Positions 6,155-10,118 of a stretch of DNA of 10,118 bases are shown here, in pieces (positions within the stretch are counted from its first letter, which is position 1; the number at the start of each line of letters is the position of its first letter). The stretch spans positions 1 to 10,118 of the forward strand of contig JAKADD010000067.1 in the NCBI GenBank assembly GCA_021820825.1, in the 5' to 3' direction. The position numbers were made by a program, and so were the translations under genes. The notes below the pieces were generated by a model. That model made no database searches. It was not told the origin of the DNA and saw only the letters and a program-made list of their open reading frames with translations. The DNA is from Bacillota bacterium (GTDB taxonomy: Bacteria > Bacillota > Bacilli > Alicyclobacillales > SLC66).

Positions 6155-6376
6155 TCAGATCTCAGGCTGGCGAACCTGTGCGATCGCAGCCTCGCGATCA
6201 GTCAACTGTTGCTGTCGTTTTCTGATGCCTTGCGCGATTGACTGGGCGGCATTGGCCAGTTCCTGGTACATTTGCTTGCTGATCGGGTCCACGGTCTCAA
6301 GTGAAAATTGCGTGAGTGTCGCGTGCAATAATTGAGCGCTGGCATGCGCAGCTTCCACTCTTTCGATGGTTGTCAC
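6155..6376 (-). CDS. DUF1657 family small protein
   Basis: A 73-residue, probably all-helical soluble protein. The pattern FSLETVDPISKQMYQELANAAQSI followed by a Gln-rich helix matches, from memory, the DUF1657 family of short proteins found mainly in endospore-forming Bacillota. In some Bacillus, DUF1657 genes sit in spoVA-type operons next to DUF421 (YetF-like) membrane proteins that affect spore germination or heat resistance. No such partner is present here, so the role of this copy is unknown. The start is GTG 6376 with GGGGAG (6384-6389) 7 bases upstream on the minus strand. A strong inverted repeat follows the stop. It lies about 100 bases after trpS on the same strand; no convincing promoter was seen in that gap, so it may be cotranscribed with trpS. 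Confidence 0.8.
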   Translation of the reverse strand: MTTIERVEAAHASAQLLHATLTQFSLETVDPISKQMYQELANAAQSIAQGIRKRQQQLTDREAAIAQVRQPEI

Positions 6377-6479
6377 GGTTTGGCTCCCCTTTTCGAACTC
6401 GCGTCAGATGGACAATCGTTACCAGAATATCCATAAAGGGCGCCGTTCAGACAGTGGAAGGCCAGCCCGAATTGTTAGG

Positions 6480-7475
6480 CTAGCGACGTCTGAAGCCGCC
6501 CAGGCCAACGCGTTCGCGAACCAGATCCATGGTTTCCCCGGCGCTCTCTGCGGCCGCTGCGGCCCCCTTGCGCAACACGTCCTCGGCAAGGCCGCTTTGC
6601 CGTATCTCCCGGTACTTTTCCTGGATTGGCGTCAGATGGGCGATGATTGTTTCCGCGAGTTCTTTCTTTAAAGAGCCATACCCTTTTCCATCATACTGTG
6701 CAACGAGTGAATCGATCGTTACATCAGCCGTGAGCGAATAAATGACCAGCAGATTGGAGACGGCCGGTTTGCGTTGCGGGTCATAGCGGATCTCACGGTC
6801 AGAATCCGTCACGGCGCGACTAATTTTTTTGCGGATATCGTCAGGGGAGTCGAGAATTTCGATTCTGCTTTGCGGATTTGGGTTACTCTTGCTCATTTTT
6901 TTGTCGGGATCGTCCAACGACATGATGCGGGCGCCTTCTTTCAGCATCATGACTTCTGGCACGGTAAAGGTTTCTCCGAAGCGGGAATTGAAGCGCATGG
7001 CGAGATCCCGTGTCAGTTCCAGATGCTGTTTCTGATCCTCTCCGACAGGAACGTGGGTTGTCTGGTACAGCAGTATGTCCGCCGCCATGAGCGCCGGATA
7101 GGAAAACAGTCCAGCCGTCACTGTCTCTTTGCCTTCGGCCTTTTCCTTGAACTGCGTCATCCGTGACAGTTCGCCCATATGAACAACGCACTGGAGAATC
7201 CATCCGAGTTCGCTGTGCGCACTTACATCGGATTGAACAAATAGTGTCGATTTTTGCGGGTCCAGACCGACTGCCAGATACAACGCCGTCAGATCAACGA
7301 TCCGCTCTCGCAAAAGGGCGGGGTCCTGGGCCACCGTGATAGCGTGCAGATCAACTACACAATATAAAGCGTGCGCACTGTGCTGAAGGGCAACGAACTG
7401 GCGCAGGGCGCCGAGGTAGTTGCCGAGGGTGATTTGGCCAGATGGCTGGATGCCTGAGAAGACGCGATATGGCAA
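6480..7475 (-). CDS. trpS: Tryptophanyl-tRNA synthetase
   Basis: Class I aminoacyl-tRNA synthetase that charges tRNA-Trp with tryptophan in the cytoplasm. From TTG 7475 the product is 331 residues, the usual bacterial length (about 330), and starts MPYRVFSGIQPSGQITLGNYLGALRQ. It contains the HIGH-class motif as TLGNY (16-20), VDLHAITV, MGELSRMTQFKEK, AADILLY, VPVGEDQKQHLELTRDLA, GARIMSL and KMSKS (193-197). The frame stays open upstream to ATG 7607, adding 44 residues that do not look like TrpRS. A second candidate, TTG 7568, has a strong GGAGG 9 bases upstream and would add 31 residues. I chose 7475 by family length; its site, AAGGA (7486-7490) at 10 bases, is weaker. No T-box antiterminator sequence (TGGNACCGCG) is visible upstream, although tRNA-synthetase genes of this phylum often have one. 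Confidence 0.96.
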   Translation of the reverse strand: MPYRVFSGIQPSGQITLGNYLGALRQFVALQHSAHALYCVVDLHAITVAQDPALLRERIVDLTALYLAVGLDPQKSTLFVQSDVSAHSELGWILQCVVHMGELSRMTQFKEKAEGKETVTAGLFSYPALMAADILLYQTTHVPVGEDQKQHLELTRDLAMRFNSRFGETFTVPEVMMLKEGARIMSLDDPDKKMSKSNPNPQSRIEILDSPDDIRKKISRAVTDSDREIRYDPQRKPAVSNLLVIYSLTADVTIDSLVAQYDGKGYGSLKKELAETIIAHLTPIQEKYREIRQSGLAEDVLRKGAAAAAESAGETMDLVRERVGLGGFRRR

Positions 7476-7637
7476 TGGGATCTCATCCTTATCTCTTAAG
7501 AGTGGCGCATGCAGTAAGCTACTGACGAATGTGACATGATCTTCCCACAGTCGACAGAGTGCTGTCAAATGAGGATTCCTCCGTACAAACAGCCAGCTCA
7601 GCTTCATAATTTTTTTGCAAATTGCATTCGTTTACGG
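7476..7637 (-). other. Region upstream of trpS: leader or N-terminal extension
   Basis: About 160 bases between the chosen trpS start and the groES promoter. It holds an in-frame open extension with ATG 7607 (no ribosome binding site) and TTG 7568 (GGAGG at 7578-7582). It also holds a small hairpin GACAG-CACT-CTGTC and a perfect -35-like TTGACA (7563-7568) with only a poor -10 (GAAGAT) 18 bases on. Whether it is coding, leader RNA or promoter cannot be settled from sequence alone. Confidence 0.4.
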
Positions 7638-7669
7638 TTGCAAAACGGTTCTGAACTCGCTAATATAAT
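7638..7669 (+). promoter_or_regulatory. groESL promoter (SigA-type)
   Basis: A perfect -10 TATAAT at 7664-7669 sits just before the CIRCE operator. TTGCAA at 7638-7643 is the best -35, spaced 20 bases from TATAAT or 17 bases from an overlapping TAATAT (7661-7666). Transcription would begin near 7676, placing CIRCE at the very start of the message, as in other Bacillota. Confidence 0.7.
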
Positions 7670-7677
7670 CAGTGTCG

Positions 7678-7704
7678 TTAGCACTCGATCGAAGTGAGTG
7701 CTAA
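7678..7704 (+). promoter_or_regulatory. CIRCE operator (HrcA binding site)
   Basis: TTAGCACTC, a 9-base spacer and GAGTGCTAA match the CIRCE consensus exactly on both arms. HrcA binds this element and represses groESL until heat stress titrates GroEL. hrcA itself is not in the window. A GTG in the 3' half is in frame with groES but lies within the operator and is not a start. Confidence 0.98.
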
Positions 7705-7741
7705 CAAAAGTGAAATGAGCATATTTGGAGGAGGGTTTTCC

Positions 7742-8026
7742 ATGATTAAACCACTCGGTGACCGCGTGGTGTTGCGCGCGCTCGAGCGTGAAGAAAAGAC
7801 ATCAAGTGGAATCGTACTGCCAGACACCGCCAAGGAAAAGCCCCAGGAAGCTGAGGTCGTGTCGGTCGGACCCGGACGTTACGAAGACGGCAAACTGGTT
7901 GCAGTTGACGTGAAAGCCGGCGATCGGGTCATTTTCTCGAAGTACGCTGGTACAGAAGTCAAATATGATGGTGTGGAATATCTCGTCGTTCGCGAATCGG
8001 ATATTCTTGCAGTGGTCGAACGATAA
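7742..8026 (+). CDS. groES: Co-chaperonin GroES
   Basis: GroES forms the seven-membered lid of the GroEL folding chamber in the cytoplasm. The 94-residue product has the normal length and the family pattern: [44 protein letters not shown], with the mobile loop around residues 17-33, then [37 protein letters not shown]. The start ATG 7742 follows GGAGGAGGG (7727-7735) by 6 bases. A longer in-frame GTG at 7694 is rejected because it falls in CIRCE. It is the first gene of a CIRCE-controlled groES-groEL operon, divergent from trpS, so it should be heat-induced through HrcA. No CtsR-type repeat was seen. Confidence 0.98.
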   Translation: MIKPLGDRVVLRALEREEKTSSGIVLPDTAKEKPQEAEVVSVGPGRYEDGKLVAVDVKAGDRVIFSKYAGTEVKYDGVEYLVVRESDILAVVER

Positions 8027-8051
8027 TCGGATTTTCGGCACACCTGGTCTG

Positions 8052-8066
8052 GTAGCGTTTCGCTAC
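8052..8066 (+). other. Small stem-loop between groES and groEL
   Basis: GTAGCG-TTT-CGCTAC forms a 6-bp stem with a 3-base loop in the 71-base gap. It lacks a T-run, so it is not a terminator. Intergenic hairpins in groESL messages may serve as processing or stability elements; that role here is inference. Confidence 0.45.
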
Positions 8067-8070
8067 ATAG

Positions 8071-9732
<1,662 letters not shown>

Positions 9733-9750
9733 GTCCAGGCCCCAAATGGA

Positions 9751-9790
9751 GCGGGAAAACCCTTTGCTGTACGGGTTTTCCCGCTTTTTT
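9751..9790 (+). terminator. Rho-independent terminator of groESL
   Basis: GCGGGAAAACCC and GGGTTTTCCCGC form a perfect 12-bp stem around a 10-base loop, followed by six T. It begins 19 bases after the groEL stop. Its symmetry gives an A-run on the left only as CCCAAAT, so the plus direction is favoured. Confidence 0.95.
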
Positions 9791-9798
9791 ATGCCGTT

Positions 9799-9820
9799 TT
9801 GCAAATGGATTGCAAATGAA
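9799..9820 (+). repeat. 11-bp direct repeat TTGCAAATGGA/TTGCAAATGAA
   Basis: Two head-to-tail copies differ at one base and are spaced one helical turn apart, just after the groEL terminator. Related TTGCAA words occur before groES (7615-7620, 7638-7643). Function unknown; could be a regulatory site for the downstream gene or chance. Confidence 0.4.
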
Positions 9821-9920
9821 CGCGTTTTTGCGGCTATAGCAGTTGGAGCAGCAGGCTCTGCAAACATTGCGAAATATGAGTACAATCCACTAACCCGTAT
9901 TTTGCTCGATAAGGCGCGTG

Positions 9921-9926
9921 TATAAT
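9921..9926 (+). promoter_or_regulatory. Probable -10 element for the gene after groEL
   Basis: A perfect TATAAT lies 50 bases before the ATG at 9976. The best 17-base-spaced -35 is TATTTT (9898-9903), which is poor, so an activator or another sigma factor is possible. The rest of 9791-9960 shows only the 11-bp repeat. Confidence 0.45.
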
Positions 9927-9975
9927 GTTACTTGAACGAATCAGGCGTTCTGGTATGCAAGGGAGGGAATCGTCG

Positions 9976-10116
9976 ATGAGTTCCGTATGGATAGACCTCG
10001 CAAAAGCCGTTGGTCATCCAGAGTGGGAAGATGCCATTGATTGGGTCAACCTTCTGGATTATCGACAGCGTATGCTCAACGCCTGCGCCGGGTTAAACGG
10101 GGGGCAGATAAAGTGA
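9976..10116 (+). CDS. Small protein of unknown function (46 aa)
   Basis: I do not recognise this protein. The frame encodes 46 residues starting MSSVWIDLAKAVGHPEWED, rich in Trp (three), Asp and Leu, with no signal peptide or membrane segment; it looks helical and soluble. The start ATG 9976 has GGGAGGGA (9961-9968) 7 bases upstream. An in-frame ATG at 9925 is rejected because it overlaps the -10 element. The stop overlaps a possible GTG start at 10113 (GTGA), with a G-run at 10099-10104 8 bases before it, so this looks like the first gene of a coupled operon that continues past the window. That context and the ribosome binding site are the main reasons to think it is real. Function cannot be inferred. 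Confidence 0.55.
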   Translation: MSSVWIDLAKAVGHPEWEDAIDWVNLLDYRQRMLNACAGLNGGQIK

Positions 10117-10118
10117 TT

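Noticed and set aside
6002..6241. 79-codon plus-strand frame after tatC
   Set aside because: It covers the inverted repeat and overlaps the well-supported DUF1657 gene on the other strand; no ribosome binding site or recognisable product.
7476..7643. T-box riboswitch before trpS
   Set aside because: The conserved TGGNACCGCG antiterminator sequence and a terminator hairpin with a T-run are both absent, and the space is short.
7694..7741. Longer groES start at GTG 7694
   Set aside because: It falls within the CIRCE operator, has no ribosome binding site, and would add 16 residues not found in GroES.
9925..9975. ATG 9925 as start of the final small gene
   Set aside because: It overlaps the TATAAT box and would lie upstream of the expected transcription start; ATG 9976 has a proper ribosome binding site.

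Overview
The window is ordinary chromosomal DNA from a spore-forming Bacillota, most likely an Alicyclobacillaceae-type acidophilic or aerobic bacillus of moderate-to-high GC. This rests on gene order, strong GGAGG-type ribosome binding sites, frequent TTG/GTG starts, a perfect CIRCE operator before groES, and a DUF1657 protein, a family found mainly in endospore formers. The genus is inference from sequence style, not from a search. No mobile element, CRISPR array, tRNA, rRNA or riboswitch was seen.

Layout. At the left end is 5-formyltetrahydrofolate cyclo-ligase (+). It converges on a membrane-anchored GGDEF diguanylate cyclase (-), which is divergent from a six-gene + strand run: mobA, a MoeA-like molybdopterin-binding protein, mobB, rex, tatA and tatC. 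The first four are joined by 4-base overlaps or a 1-base gap, so they are almost certainly one transcript. tatA follows rex by about 30 bases, and tatC follows tatA after a 95-base gap that holds a hairpin. Next come a convergent terminator-like inverted repeat, a DUF1657 protein (-) and tryptophanyl-tRNA synthetase (-). Divergent from trpS is the HrcA/CIRCE-controlled groES-groEL operon, closed by a textbook terminator. The window ends with a 46-codon ORF of unknown function that has its own promoter-like sequence and overlaps a probable further gene.

How the genes fit together. The central operon combines late molybdenum-cofactor steps (MobA, MobB, the MoeA-like protein), the NADH/NAD+ sensor Rex and a minimal TatA-TatC translocase, which exports folded proteins, including many molybdoenzymes. 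The order Moco gene(s)-rex-tatA-tatC-groES-groEL resembles the moaC-rex-tatAy-tatCy-(small genes)-groES-groEL region of Bacillus subtilis, so it looks like an old Bacillota neighbourhood with DUF1657 and trpS inserted.

I did not find a clearly new system. The points most worth a second look are the long repeat-bearing TatC tail, the tatA-tatC hairpin, the altered NADH-pocket residue in Rex, the doubtful trpS start and leader, and the unknown ORF after groEL.
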